From positions 558,001 through 622,000 of the forward strand of contig NZ_JAGIPR010000001.1 of the NCBI RefSeq assembly GCF_017877355.1: DNA of 64,000 bases, in the 5' to 3' direction. The notes beneath the pieces are model-generated. The model searched no databases and was not told the origin of the DNA. It saw only the letters and a list, made by a program, of their open reading frames with translations. This DNA comes from Chryseobacterium jejuense. Lineage in GTDB: Bacteria > Bacteroidota > Bacteroidia > Flavobacteriales > Weeksellaceae. Below are positions 26,597 to 34,816 of this stretch, piece by piece (within the stretch, counting starts at the first letter, position 1; each line of letters begins with the position of its first letter). The position numbers and the translations under genes are program-made.

Positions 26597-27556
26597 ATGT
26601 TTGAATTGACCTATGATCTGGAAGATATCGATGCGAAAATCTTCTATGGAGTTAATAACCAATATTTCAACTTAATAAAATCAAGTTTTCCTACCATTAA
26701 AATTACTGGAAGAGACCATTATATTTTTGCAATGGGAAATCAGGAAGCTTTAGATATACTGAAACAAAAACTGAATGACATTGTAAAATTTATCTCAAAA
26801 AACAATTCGATAGCTCTGAAAGACGTTGAAAATATCCTGAATATTAAAGATGAAAATGAGAAACAACTGATTTTTGATCAGGATATCATCGTAAAAGGAG
26901 TCAATGGAAAAGTTATTAAGGCTAAAACGACCAATCTTAAAAAACTGGTAAAGGAAACCGAGAAAAAAGATATGGTATTTGCCATTGGCCCTGCAGGAAC
27001 CGGAAAAACATATACCAGCGTTGCATTGGCCGCAAGAGCTTTAAGAGATAAGGAGGTGAAAAGGATTGTTCTGACAAGACCGGCGGTAGAAGCAGGGGAG
27101 AGCCTTGGATTCTTACCGGGAGACCTTAAAGAAAAGCTGGATCCGTACTTGCAGCCATTGTATGACGCGCTTCGTGATATGATCCCGCATGAAAAACTGG
27201 AAGGATTTATGGAAAAAAAGGTCATTGAAGTGGCTCCGTTAGCTTTTATGAGAGGGCGTACTCTTGATGATGCCTTTGTAATTCTTGATGAAGCACAGAA
27301 TACAACCCATGCTCAGATGAAAATGTTCCTGACAAGGATGGGAATGAATGCGAAGTTTATTATTACAGGAGATCCAAGTCAGATTGACCTTCCGAAAAAC
27401 CAGCAATCCGGATTGAAAGAAGCTATGAGAATATTGAATGGCGTGAAGGAAATTGGTTTCGTGCATCTTACAGAGGAGGATGTAGTGAGACACCCTGTCG
27501 TAAGAAAAATTATCTTAGCTTATAATGATGAAGAAAAAAGACAGAGAAATGAATAA
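26597..27556 (+). CDS. PhoH-like ATPase
   Basis: 319 residues. The Walker A motif GPAGTGKTYTSVALAA and Walker B VILDEAQNTTHAQMKMFLTRMG are typical of PhoH proteins, as are RPAVEAGESLGFLPGDLKEKLDPY and ITGDPSQIDLP. The N-terminal ~100 residues form a KH-like or other small fold. PhoH proteins are RNA-associated ATPases linked to RNA metabolism and ribosome assembly. Single gene. Confidence 0.94.
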   Translation: MFELTYDLEDIDAKIFYGVNNQYFNLIKSSFPTIKITGRDHYIFAMGNQEALDILKQKLNDIVKFISKNNSIALKDVENILNIKDENEKQLIFDQDIIVKGVNGKVIKAKTTNLKKLVKETEKKDMVFAIGPAGTGKTYTSVALAARALRDKEVKRIVLTRPAVEAGESLGFLPGDLKEKLDPYLQPLYDALRDMIPHEKLEGFMEKKVIEVAPLAFMRGRTLDDAFVILDEAQNTTHAQMKMFLTRMGMNAKFIITGDPSQIDLPKNQQSGLKEAMRILNGVKEIGFVHLTEEDVVRHPVVRKIILAYNDEEKRQRNE

Positions 27557-27613
27557 TCCTGAATGGATAAAAGTTCCGTTAACCTTTTGTTAACCTTAAA
27601 TTTTCTCTTAAAA

Positions 27614-27644
27614 TTTGTTAATTTGAAAAAATTAATTAGTTTTG
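27614..27644 (+). promoter_or_regulatory. Promoter of the first beta-barrel gene
   Basis: TTTG (27614-27617) is followed after 19 bp by TAGTTTTG (27637-27644), giving a leader of about 25 nt. Confidence 0.7.
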
Positions 27645-27672
27645 CAGTCCTTAAATGTATAACTAATTAACA

Positions 27673-28350
27673 ATGAAAAAAACATTACTTATTGCAGCGG
27701 TAGCTGTATTGGGAATCAACGCAAACGCTCAGGAATTTAAATTTGGACCTAAAGCTGGTTACTCTTTATCAATGCTTAAGGCAACTGGTGAAGGAACTAC
27801 TTACAAATTTGATGCAAAATCTACTTTCTATGCTGGTGCAATGGCTGAATATAAGTTCAGTGATAAATTTGCTGTGCAAGGGGAGGTTTTATATTCTCCA
27901 CTTGGAGGTAAGCAAGAAGAAGCTGTTGCTTTTACCGAAGCAGGAGTAAATGTAACAGGTACTGAAAAAACAGACTGGAAACTGGGAACTGTACAAATTC
28001 CTATCAGTGCTAAATATTATGCTACTGAGAATTTAGCTTTCGGAGTAGGTCTTAATGTAGGTGTTATCATTTCTGCAAAAGTGAAATCAACATTAGAATT
28101 ATCGGGATCAGCTCTAGGAGAAGCATTTTCTGAATCGGAAACAACAACTACAGATGTGAAAGATAACATGAATAAGCTAAATTTAGCTCCATTTGTTGGT
28201 GCTGAATATACACTTGAAAACGGATTGTTTTTTGATGCAAGATATAACTTAGGTGTTTCTAACCTTGCTAAAAAAGAAGACGGAGAAAATGGAACATTAA
28301 AAAACAGCTTCATTCAAGTAGGTGTAGGTTTCAAATTTGGAGGGAATTAA
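27673..28350 (+). CDS. Outer-membrane beta-barrel protein, type A
   Basis: 225 residues. A signal peptide (MKKTLLIAAVAVLGINANAQ) is followed by alternating hydrophobic strands: FGPKAGYSLS, FYAGAMAEYKFSDKFAVQGEVLYSPLGG, QIPISAKYYATENLAFGVGLNVG, FDARYNLGVSNL, and a last strand ending FKFGG. This is the PorT/OMP_b-brl_2 pattern of a small outer-membrane barrel. It is closely similar to the gene at 30206. Its role is unknown; no enzyme motif is seen. First gene of a five-gene beta-barrel cluster. Confidence 0.85.
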   Translation: MKKTLLIAAVAVLGINANAQEFKFGPKAGYSLSMLKATGEGTTYKFDAKSTFYAGAMAEYKFSDKFAVQGEVLYSPLGGKQEEAVAFTEAGVNVTGTEKTDWKLGTVQIPISAKYYATENLAFGVGLNVGVIISAKVKSTLELSGSALGEAFSESETTTTDVKDNMNKLNLAPFVGAEYTLENGLFFDARYNLGVSNLAKKEDGENGTLKNSFIQVGVGFKFGGN

Positions 28351-28379
28351 TCCTAAAGATTTAAGAAATAAAAGCATAT

Positions 28380-28413
28380 AAAAAAACAGGACATAATTTG
28401 TTCTGTTTTTTTG
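28380..28413 (+). terminator. Terminator after first beta-barrel gene
   Basis: AAAACAGGACA pairs with TGTTCTGTTTT, followed by a T run. Confidence 0.7.
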
Positions 28414-28465
28414 TTTTTAATGAATGGAATATGTCTGGATATGTTCTTTTGATAAAAATAATTAG

Positions 28466-28473
28466 TACTTTTG
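28466..28473 (+). promoter_or_regulatory. -7 box TACTTTTG before the second beta-barrel gene
   Basis: It matches TAnnTTTG; the gene's ATG is 24 bp downstream. The -33 element is weak. Confidence 0.55.
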
Positions 28474-28497
28474 GACCGTAAAATTTAAACTTAAAAA

Positions 28498-28995
28498 ATG
28501 AAAAAGCTATTATTAGTAGGTGCTTTTGCACTTTTAGGAGGTGCTGCGCAGGCGCAGGAAGGTTTAAAATTAGGAGGACACATTGGTGTTCCTGTATCTG
28601 ATGCAAGCAATGTATCTTCATTTACACTAGGAGTAGATGGAGCTTATATGTGGAATATTGCTAAAGGTTTTGACCTTGGGGTAGCAACAGGATACTCCCA
28701 TTTCTTCGGGAAAGATCACTTTGATGATTTCGGATTTATTCCTGTAGCAGTTTCTGGTAAATATAAATTTAAAGGAGCGCCTATTTTTGTAGGGTTAGAC
28801 TTAGGATATGGAATTTCTACTAAAGACGGTGTAGATGGTGGTTTCTATGCACAACCTAAATTCGGATACCAGATGTCTAAAGGAGAATTGTACATAGGAT
28901 ATCAGTCTATCAGCAACAGACGTGATCACGGTTGGTACAGAGAAGACTGGAATGTAGGTGCTGTTAACTTAGGATACAACTTCTATATTAAATAA
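28498..28995 (+). CDS. Small outer-membrane beta-barrel protein
   Basis: 165 residues. The signal peptide MKKLLLVGAFALLGGAAQAQ is followed by short beta strands (LKLGGHIGVPVSD, FDLGVATGYSHFFG, IPVAVSGKYKF, FVGLDLGYGI, LYIGYQS, VNLGYNFYIK) with a terminal aromatic residue region typical of BAM-assembled barrels. It is shorter than its neighbours and does not align well with either subtype. Function unknown. Confidence 0.82.
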   Translation: MKKLLLVGAFALLGGAAQAQEGLKLGGHIGVPVSDASNVSSFTLGVDGAYMWNIAKGFDLGVATGYSHFFGKDHFDDFGFIPVAVSGKYKFKGAPIFVGLDLGYGISTKDGVDGGFYAQPKFGYQMSKGELYIGYQSISNRRDHGWYREDWNVGAVNLGYNFYIK

Positions 28996-29018
28996 GCACA
29001 TATTGCAATAATATAAGA

Positions 29019-29046
29019 AACTCCGGTCAAAAGCCGGAGTTTTTTT
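29019..29046 (+). terminator. Terminator after second beta-barrel gene
   Basis: AAACTCCGGTCAAAAGCCGG followed by AGTTTTTTT forms an 8-bp stem plus T run. Confidence 0.88.
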
Positions 29047-29411
29047 ATTAGACCATGCTGTATAGGTATTATAGAATTTAGCTATGTGGCTCTGTTGTAC
29101 CACTTTGGGACGGTAATATTAACTATAATTATAAACATTTGTTTGATTTTTTTAAGTTAATTCCTTAAAAATTAACATTTTAGCAAGACTGTTTTTGCTG
29201 TATTTTGCCAATTTAAGCTGATTTCACTAAAGTCTTTATATTTTAAAAATCAAACATATGAGGCTCTGGGTGTCAAATTGAGATTTTTTTATTCATAATA
29301 TTGTGAAAAACTCAAAAGACTCTCCTTGATATGATTTATTATTATAAAACCTTAAATTTTAACAATGATATTAATCACATTAACAAATTTTAATATTAGT
29401 GGATACCACTG
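29047..29411. other. Long AT-rich non-coding gap in the beta-barrel cluster
   Basis: No ORF is supported. It has one inverted repeat (TTTGTTTGATTTTT near 29140 and AAAAATCAAACA near 29246), two related words GTGGCTCTG and GAGGCTCTG (29084 and 29261), and one ACATTTGT core near 29136 like that of the dyad array at 62613-63504. It may hold long-range regulation of the next gene. Confidence 0.5.
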
Positions 29412-29419
29412 TAAATTTG
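29412..29419 (+). promoter_or_regulatory. -7 box TAAATTTG before the third beta-barrel gene
   Basis: It matches TAnnTTTG, 28 bp before ATG 29448. No clear -33 TTG is seen. Confidence 0.55.
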
Positions 29420-29447
29420 CCTCCAGAAAGTATTAAAATTTTTTAAA

Positions 29448-30119
29448 ATGAAAAAAATATTATTAGCGGGTGCTGTTGCACTTTTCGGATTATCAAATGC
29501 TCAGATTGCTAAAGGTACTACATATGTTTCAGGACAATTAGGGTATACTCAAAATGAAAATAACAATACAGATGTTAAAGTTGAGAGCTTCAAAATTCTT
29601 CCAACTGTAGGTTATTTCGTAAACACTAACCTAGCTGTAGGTGTAGGTGTAGGTTATAAAAACGATAACACTAAAAAAACTGAATCTACAGGAACTAATC
29701 CTTTAACTATTACTGAAGGTAAAGTAACTGAGTCTGCAATCGTTGTAGCTCCTTTCGTAAGAAAATACTGGACTATTGGTGAAAAATTATATATCTTCGG
29801 ACAATTAGAAGTTCCAATGGCATTTGGTCAAAATAAAGTTGAAGGTACTTCAACAACTACATTGACTACACCAGCTGGTACAACTACTTCAGTTTCTTCT
29901 GTATCTGATAAATCTAACTTCACTTCAATCGGAGTTAACATTAAGCCAGGTTTAGATTATTTCTTAAACAAAAACTGGACTATCGAAGCTACTATCGGTG
30001 AATTCGGATACAACACTTACAAGCAAAATGTTGACGGAGCTAAGAGAGTTAATGATTATAACTTCGGTTTAAACTTAACTTCTGTAACTTTCGGAGTTAA
30101 ATATGTGTTTTCAAAATAA
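29448..30119 (+). CDS. Outer-membrane beta-barrel protein, type B
   Basis: 223 residues. The signal peptide MKKILLAGAVALFGLSNAQ is almost identical to that of the gene at 30874. Strands such as TYVSGQLGYTQN, FKILPTVGYFVNTNLAVGVGVGYKND, VAPFVRKYWTIGEKLYIFGQLEVPMAFG, IGVNIKPGLDYFLNKNWTIEATIGEFGY and VTFGVKYVFSK make an OmpW/OMP_b-brl type barrel. The central TSTTTLTTPAGTTTSVSS stretch is a Thr/Ser-rich loop. Codon use looks like a well-expressed gene. Confidence 0.85.
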   Translation: MKKILLAGAVALFGLSNAQIAKGTTYVSGQLGYTQNENNNTDVKVESFKILPTVGYFVNTNLAVGVGVGYKNDNTKKTESTGTNPLTITEGKVTESAIVVAPFVRKYWTIGEKLYIFGQLEVPMAFGQNKVEGTSTTTLTTPAGTTTSVSSVSDKSNFTSIGVNIKPGLDYFLNKNWTIEATIGEFGYNTYKQNVDGAKRVNDYNFGLNLTSVTFGVKYVFSK

Positions 30120-30142
30120 TAAACAAAGCATATAGTAATATA

Positions 30143-30178
30143 GAGCCCTAGGATTATTATCTTAGGGCTTTTTTATTT
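30143..30178 (+). terminator. Terminator after third beta-barrel gene
   Basis: AGCCCTAGGATTATTATCTT followed by AGGGCTTTTTTATTTT gives a GC-topped stem with T run. Confidence 0.82.
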
Positions 30179-30205
30179 TACACTATTAAAAATATATAAT
30201 AATCC

Positions 30206-30856
30206 ATGAAAAAGATCTTATTAGCATCTGCAATCGTTCTGTTTGCAGGGCTTAATGCACAAACAAAATTCGGAGTAAAAGCAGGATATGCTTTATCAAC
30301 ATTAAATTCTAACAGTGATAGTTTTGAATTTGAAGGGTTAAAGGCTAATCTAGAATCAAAATCCGGCTTTTATGTTGGAGGGCTGGTTGAGCATAAACTC
30401 AATAATAAGTTTGCATTGCAGGGAGAAATTGAATATGCAAATCTGGGTGGTAAGGCTGTTGTGAGCGCTAATGGTGTTACCGTTACAGAAAAGCTTAACT
30501 TCAACAGAATTGTAATCCCTGTGTCAGCAAGATATTATGCAACACCGGAATTAGGGCTTTATGCAGGTCCATATGTGAGCTTTAGAACCAATACAAAAGT
30601 GAAGATGGAGGTTAGTGGAGCGGTTTCTAATCAGGAAGCTTTACATGAAGGAGAAAAATACCTTGAAAAATACTTTGATGATGGTCTTAAGTCTACAGAG
30701 TTCGGTTTATTCCTTGGAGCGGATTATAACATTTATAAAGGTCTGTTTTTAGATGCTCGTTATAGCTTTGGTCTGACGAATATGATTAAGGATCCTGTAG
30801 ATGGAGAAAAACTAAAAATGAACTTCTTACAACTTGGAGTAGGATATAAATTTTAA
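30206..30856 (+). CDS. Outer-membrane beta-barrel protein, type A paralogue
   Basis: 216 residues. The signal peptide MKKILLASAIVLFAGLNAQ precedes a barrel that parallels the 27673 protein strand by strand: FGVKAGYALSTLN, SGFYVGGLVEHKLNNKFALQGEIEYANLGG, RIVIPVSARYYATPELGLYAGPYV, LFLDARYSFGLTN, and a terminal VGYKF. It ends with an aromatic residue, as expected for BAM-assembled barrels. Gap to the next gene is 17 bp, so the last two barrel genes are an operon. Confidence 0.85.
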   Translation: MKKILLASAIVLFAGLNAQTKFGVKAGYALSTLNSNSDSFEFEGLKANLESKSGFYVGGLVEHKLNNKFALQGEIEYANLGGKAVVSANGVTVTEKLNFNRIVIPVSARYYATPELGLYAGPYVSFRTNTKVKMEVSGAVSNQEALHEGEKYLEKYFDDGLKSTEFGLFLGADYNIYKGLFLDARYSFGLTNMIKDPVDGEKLKMNFLQLGVGYKF

Positions 30857-30873
30857 TCATTCAATTAATAATC

Positions 30874-31533
30874 ATGAAAAAACTATTATTAGCGGGTGCA
30901 GTAGCACTTTTCGGGCTTTCTAATGCCCAAATGACTAAAGGAGACTGGGTAATCAGCGGAAACACAGGAATGGGTTTTAACAACACTACAACGACTGTAA
31001 AAGTAGGAGGTAACTCTACTGATGGCCCAAAAGTAAACACATTTTCAATTACTCCTTCCGTAGGGTACTTTGTCATAGACAAATTAGCGGTTGGTATTGA
31101 TTTAGGATATGTTAACACTACAACTAAATATCAAGGTCTTAAATCTACAAATTCTACTTTTTCTGTAATGCCTACGGCTACTTATTATTTTACTAATTCC
31201 AGTAAGTTTGTACCCTTCTTAGGGGCAGGGATTGGATATGCATCCAATAAGACAAAGTATTCTTTTTATAATGACATCAATAATGAAGGGCTTGATCCTT
31301 TATTAATGAAAGATACAGAGGCTACTACAGATGGTTTAGCGTGGAAAGTAAAAGGAGGGGTAACTTATATGGCTACTTCGTCTTTAGGAATCAATTTAGG
31401 AGTTTCTTATGACCAGTTTTCAAATAAGGAAACTATTATGAATACAGATGTTAAAACGAATATTAAAACTTTCGGGGTTAATGTTGGTTTTTCTTACTTT
31501 ATCAAGGGGAAAGCTCAGAAATCTGATAAATAA
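30874..31533 (+). CDS. Outer-membrane beta-barrel protein, type B paralogue
   Basis: 219 residues with signal peptide MKKLLLAGAVALFGLSNAQ. It aligns with the 29448 protein, sharing FSITPSVGYFVIDKLAVGIDLGY against FKILPTVGYFVNTNLAVGVGVGY. Later strands are FVPFLGAGIGYASN, GGVTYMATSSLGINLGVSYDQFSN and FGVNVGFSYFI, and a short basic tail (KGKAQKSDK) follows the last strand, unlike the family's usual aromatic end. Operon with 30206; a shared terminator with ffh follows. Confidence 0.85.
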   Translation: MKKLLLAGAVALFGLSNAQMTKGDWVISGNTGMGFNNTTTTVKVGGNSTDGPKVNTFSITPSVGYFVIDKLAVGIDLGYVNTTTKYQGLKSTNSTFSVMPTATYYFTNSSKFVPFLGAGIGYASNKTKYSFYNDINNEGLDPLLMKDTEATTDGLAWKVKGGVTYMATSSLGINLGVSYDQFSNKETIMNTDVKTNIKTFGVNVGFSYFIKGKAQKSDK

Positions 31534-31559
31534 TAAGCCTATTTAAAGATAAAAAACAA

Positions 31560-31594
31560 AAAAATCCGACTCAAAACTGAGTCGGATTTTATAT
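31560..31594. terminator. Bidirectional terminator between the barrel cluster and ffh
   Basis: AAAATCCGACTCAAAACTGA and GTCGGATTTT form a strong stem with A and T tracts on both sides; the genes are convergent. Confidence 0.88.
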
Positions 31595-31615
31595 GTAACG
31601 GAATCTGGTTCTGAA

Positions 31616-32977
31616 TTATTTTCCAAACATTCCACCCATTCCGGGCATATTTGGCATTTTGCTCATCATCTGCATCATCTGCTTTCCTTGAGGTCCTTGC
31701 ATCATCTTCATCATTTTACCCATCTGATCGAATTGTTTCATCAATTGGTTCACATCTTCAATCTTTCTTCCTGCGCCTCTTGCAATTCTGTTTTTTCTCT
31801 GAGTATTGATAATAGAAGGTTTTCTTCTTTCTTCCGGTGTCATGGAGTAGATAATTGCTTCAATATGCTTGAATGCATCATCACTGATCTCTACATCTTT
31901 GATGGCTTTTCCAACCCCAGGAATCATTCCCATCAGGTCTTTCATGTTACCCATCTTCTTGATCTGGTTGATCTGCTTTAAGAAATCGTCAAAACCAAAC
32001 TCGTTTTTAGCGATTTTCTTGTGAAGTTTTTTAGCTTCTTCTTCGTCAAACTGCTCCTGAGCTCTTTCTACTAAGGAAACAACGTCTCCCATTCCTAAGA
32101 TTCTGTCGGCCATCCTTTCCGGATAGAAAACATCAAGGGCTTCCATTTTTTCTCCTGTAGAGATAAATTTGATCGGTTTTTCAACTACAGAACGGATCGT
32201 TAAAGCGGCACCCCCTCTTGTATCACCATCTAATTTGGTAAGAACAACCCCGTCAAAATTCAATGCATCGTTGAAGGCTTTAGCAGTATTCACAGCATCC
32301 TGACCAGTCATGGAATCTACTACGAAAAGAGTTTCCTGTGGTTTGATGAAATAATGTACGGATTTGATCTCGTTCATCATCTGCTCATCAATTGCTAAAC
32401 GACCTGCGGTATCCACAATTACTACATCGTGGTTGTTAGCCTTTGCAAAATTGATTGCATTTTCCGCAATAGTAGAAGGGTTTGTAGCTCCTTCTTCAGT
32501 ATAAACAGGAACATTAATTTGCCCTCCTAATACTTTCAGCTGGTCAATCGCAGCAGGACGGTAAACGTCACATGCCACTAATAAAGGCTTTTTATTTCTT
32601 TTTGTTTGTAAATAATTAGCAAGTTTTCCGGAGAAAGTAGTCTTACCAGAACCCTGAAGACCTGCAATAAGGATTACAGATGGTTTTCCTGAAAGATTAA
32701 TCCCTTCCTGAGAACCTCCCATCAAATCCACAAGCTCGTCATGAACAATTTTCGTCATCAGCTGTCCCGGAGTAAGGGAAGTAAGAACGTTTTCTCCTAA
32801 AGCTTTATCCTGAACTCTTTTAGTAAGATCTTTTGCAACTTTATAGTTAACATCGGCATCTACCAATGCTCTACGGATCTCCTTTACGGTTTCCGCTACA
32901 TTGATTTCGGTAATTTTTCCACGTCCGGAAATATTATGTAATGCCTTGTCTAATTTATCCTGTAAACTATTAAACAT
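31616..32977 (-). CDS. ffh: Signal recognition particle protein (SRP54)
   Basis: 453 residues. An N-terminal helical bundle is followed by the GTPase G-domain with GLQGSGKTTFSGKLA, DVYRPAAIDQL, DTAGRL and TKLDGDTRGGAAL, and a Met-rich M domain with the tail MGKMMKMMQGPQGKQMMQMM that binds signal peptides and 4.5S RNA. It targets nascent membrane proteins to SecYEG. Monocistronic, convergent with the barrel cluster. Confidence 0.97.
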   Translation of the reverse strand: MFNSLQDKLDKALHNISGRGKITEINVAETVKEIRRALVDADVNYKVAKDLTKRVQDKALGENVLTSLTPGQLMTKIVHDELVDLMGGSQEGINLSGKPSVILIAGLQGSGKTTFSGKLANYLQTKRNKKPLLVACDVYRPAAIDQLKVLGGQINVPVYTEEGATNPSTIAENAINFAKANNHDVVIVDTAGRLAIDEQMMNEIKSVHYFIKPQETLFVVDSMTGQDAVNTAKAFNDALNFDGVVLTKLDGDTRGGAALTIRSVVEKPIKFISTGEKMEALDVFYPERMADRILGMGDVVSLVERAQEQFDEEEAKKLHKKIAKNEFGFDDFLKQINQIKKMGNMKDLMGMIPGVGKAIKDVEISDDAFKHIEAIIYSMTPEERRKPSIINTQRKNRIARGAGRKIEDVNQLMKQFDQMGKMMKMMQGPQGKQMMQMMSKMPNMPGMGGMFGK

Positions 32978-33070
32978 ATTTATTGTAAATTATAGGTTTG
33001 CAAAAATAAGGAATTTTTAAGAAACCTGAGTATGATAGACTTAATATTATAGGGATTTGATTGAAGTTGT

Positions 33071-33233
33071 GTGCTGGAAGCGGGGATAAATAAGTTTTTT
33101 TGGGTCGATAAAACCCAATGAGATTCTTTAATAAGGTGTTTTTTTAAAATCTAAGAGTTACAAAGTCACTTTTAATAAAATGAATTAAAAGTGTAACTCT
33201 ATGCAATAGTGCTTCCTTCTTCCAGCTCCCTAC
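33071..33233. repeat. Intergenic inverted repeat, GCTGGAAG/CTTCCAGC family, copy 3
   Basis: The left arm GTGCTGGAAGCGGGG (33071-33085) and right arm AGTGCTTCCTTCTTCCAGCT (from 33209) enclose about 120 bp. Inside is a separate hairpin: AGAGTTAC plus ACTTTTAAT near 33154 pairs with ATTAAAAGT and GTAACTCT ending at 33200. It lies between ffh and the ATP synthase region. Confidence 0.7.
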
Positions 33234-33250
33234 CTTATATATAAGAATTC

Positions 33251-33281
33251 TTTTGTTTCAAAAATTATAATCTTATTTTTG
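33251..33281 (+). promoter_or_regulatory. Promoter of the 33286 small membrane protein
   Basis: TTTTG ending at 33255 is followed after 18 bp by TATTTTTG (33274-33281). The ATG is 4 bases later, so the message is nearly leaderless. Confidence 0.7.
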
Positions 33282-33285
33282 CAGC

Positions 33286-33555
33286 ATGAATTTTCTTGAT
33301 AGTTTTATTATTATAGTATTAATAGCATTCCTTAATATAATAGTATATACAATATTTAAAAAATATTTGTACGGTAAACAGGATGCAGGAATGAAATTTC
33401 TGGTCATTAACCTCTCTAAGGATTTAATATGGCTTATTATTTCTTTAATTATAATTGAAAAGACGAAAGCTAATTTTCTCTTTATAGTGATCTGTTTTCT
33501 TATCGCATCTTTCCTTATTTATTTACCCATAATAAAACTCATTAATAAGTCTTGA
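33286..33555 (+). CDS. Small integral membrane protein next to atpB
   Basis: 89 residues and three hydrophobic segments (residues about 5-24, 43-57 and 63-84) with a basic loop (FKKYLYGKQDAGMKF) between the first two. I do not recognise the family. The position just before atpB and a size close to AtpI/AtpZ-type accessory proteins suggest a role in ATP synthase assembly, but this is inference from position only; no AtpI signature is visible. A separate promoter (33251-33281) and a second promoter before atpB mean they are not strictly one unit. Confidence 0.7.
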   Translation: MNFLDSFIIIVLIAFLNIIVYTIFKKYLYGKQDAGMKFLVINLSKDLIWLIISLIIIEKTKANFLFIVICFLIASFLIYLPIIKLINKS

Positions 33556-33586
33556 TTTTTTTGATGATAAAAATCAATTTTTAGTA

Positions 33587-33617
33587 TTGGTAAAGTTTAA
33601 TAAAATCGATATATTTG
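33587..33617 (+). promoter_or_regulatory. Promoter of the ATP synthase operon
   Basis: TTG (33587-33589) is followed after 20 bp by TATATTTG (33610-33617), a full consensus match, 20 bp before the atpB ATG. Confidence 0.78.
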
Positions 33618-33637
33618 CACACGATTAAAAAAGAGAT

Positions 33638-34765
33638 ATGAACAGAAAAATTTCTTCATTATTTTTCACATTTTTATTTGTGTTTATAAGCAGTTTAGCT
33701 TCTGCTCAGCACGAATCTGAAGGAGAGAAATCAGCGGAAAAAGTAGAGAACAAAGAAGTGAAAGACGGCTTCAATGCGACCACGATGATCATGGAACACA
33801 TTGGTGATTCTAATGAATGGCATTTATGGACTACAAAAGATGACAGTGGTGAAGAACATCACGTTTCTATCCCTTTGCCTGTTATCATCAAAGATAATGA
33901 AGGCTGGCATACTTTTCTTTCTAGTAGTATTGCTCACGGACACGAACATGATGGATATACTTTAGAACACGGGCAGGTAGTTTCTACTAAAGGTGTTGAA
34001 AAAGCTACATTATTTTCAATCATCAGTGGGAAGCAAAAATCAAACGAAGTGTTTTTTGATCTTTCAGTAACAAAAAATGCAGCTTCAATGTTCTTGTCAG
34101 TACTTTTTATGGCGGTAGTGTTCATAGGAATGGCAAGAAACTATAAAAAATCACAACTTCCAAAAGGTATTGGGAGATTTATGGAGCCAGTGATTGTGTT
34201 TATCAGAGACGAGGTGGCTATTCCAAATATCGGGTCTGTTAAATATAAAAGATATATGCCTTATTTATTAACTGCATTCTTCTTTATCTGGATTAACAAC
34301 CTTTTTGGATTAATTCCATTCTTCCCTTTCGGAGCAAACCTTACAGGTAACATTGCAATCACAGCAGTATTGGCAATTATTACATTATTAATTACATTAT
34401 TCAGTGCAAATAAAGATTACTGGAAGCACATCTTTATGCCGCCGGTTCCCATCTTATTGTACCCAATTATGGTTCCAATTGAGATTATCGGAATCTTTAC
34501 AAAGCCTTTCGCTTTAATGATGCGACTTTTCGCTAACGTTACAGCGGGACACATTATGATCTTGGCGATCGTTTCATTGATCTTCATTTTCAAAACTCCA
34601 TTATTAGGATTTGCATCTGTACCATTAGCATTATTCGTTTCAGTATTGGAATTATTGGTAGCAGCATTGCAAGCATATATCTTCACTGTATTATCCGCAC
34701 TATTTATCGGAATCGCAGTTGCAGAACACGAACATGAGCACGGTCACGAAGAGCACGCTCACTAA
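33638..34765 (+). CDS. atpB: ATP synthase F0 subunit a
   Basis: 375 residues, about 100 longer than E. coli subunit a. The N-terminal ~22 residues look like a cleavable signal peptide (ending SSLASAQ), followed by ~110 residues of a His/Glu-rich exported segment (HGHEHDGYTLEHGQ), then the usual membrane part from about residue 150. The essential arginine is in KPFALMMRLFANVTAGH and the proton-path segment ALQAYIFTVLSALFIG follows. The tail is again His-rich (EHEHEHGHEEHAH). It translocates protons with the c-ring. Confidence 0.95.
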   Translation: MNRKISSLFFTFLFVFISSLASAQHESEGEKSAEKVENKEVKDGFNATTMIMEHIGDSNEWHLWTTKDDSGEEHHVSIPLPVIIKDNEGWHTFLSSSIAHGHEHDGYTLEHGQVVSTKGVEKATLFSIISGKQKSNEVFFDLSVTKNAASMFLSVLFMAVVFIGMARNYKKSQLPKGIGRFMEPVIVFIRDEVAIPNIGSVKYKRYMPYLLTAFFFIWINNLFGLIPFFPFGANLTGNIAITAVLAIITLLITLFSANKDYWKHIFMPPVPILLYPIMVPIEIIGIFTKPFALMMRLFANVTAGHIMILAIVSLIFIFKTPLLGFASVPLALFVSVLELLVAALQAYIFTVLSALFIGIAVAEHEHEHGHEEHAH

Positions 34766-34816
34766 TTAAAAGAAAGAATTTAAAAATAATTTTTTAACTA
34801 ATATAATTTATTTATT

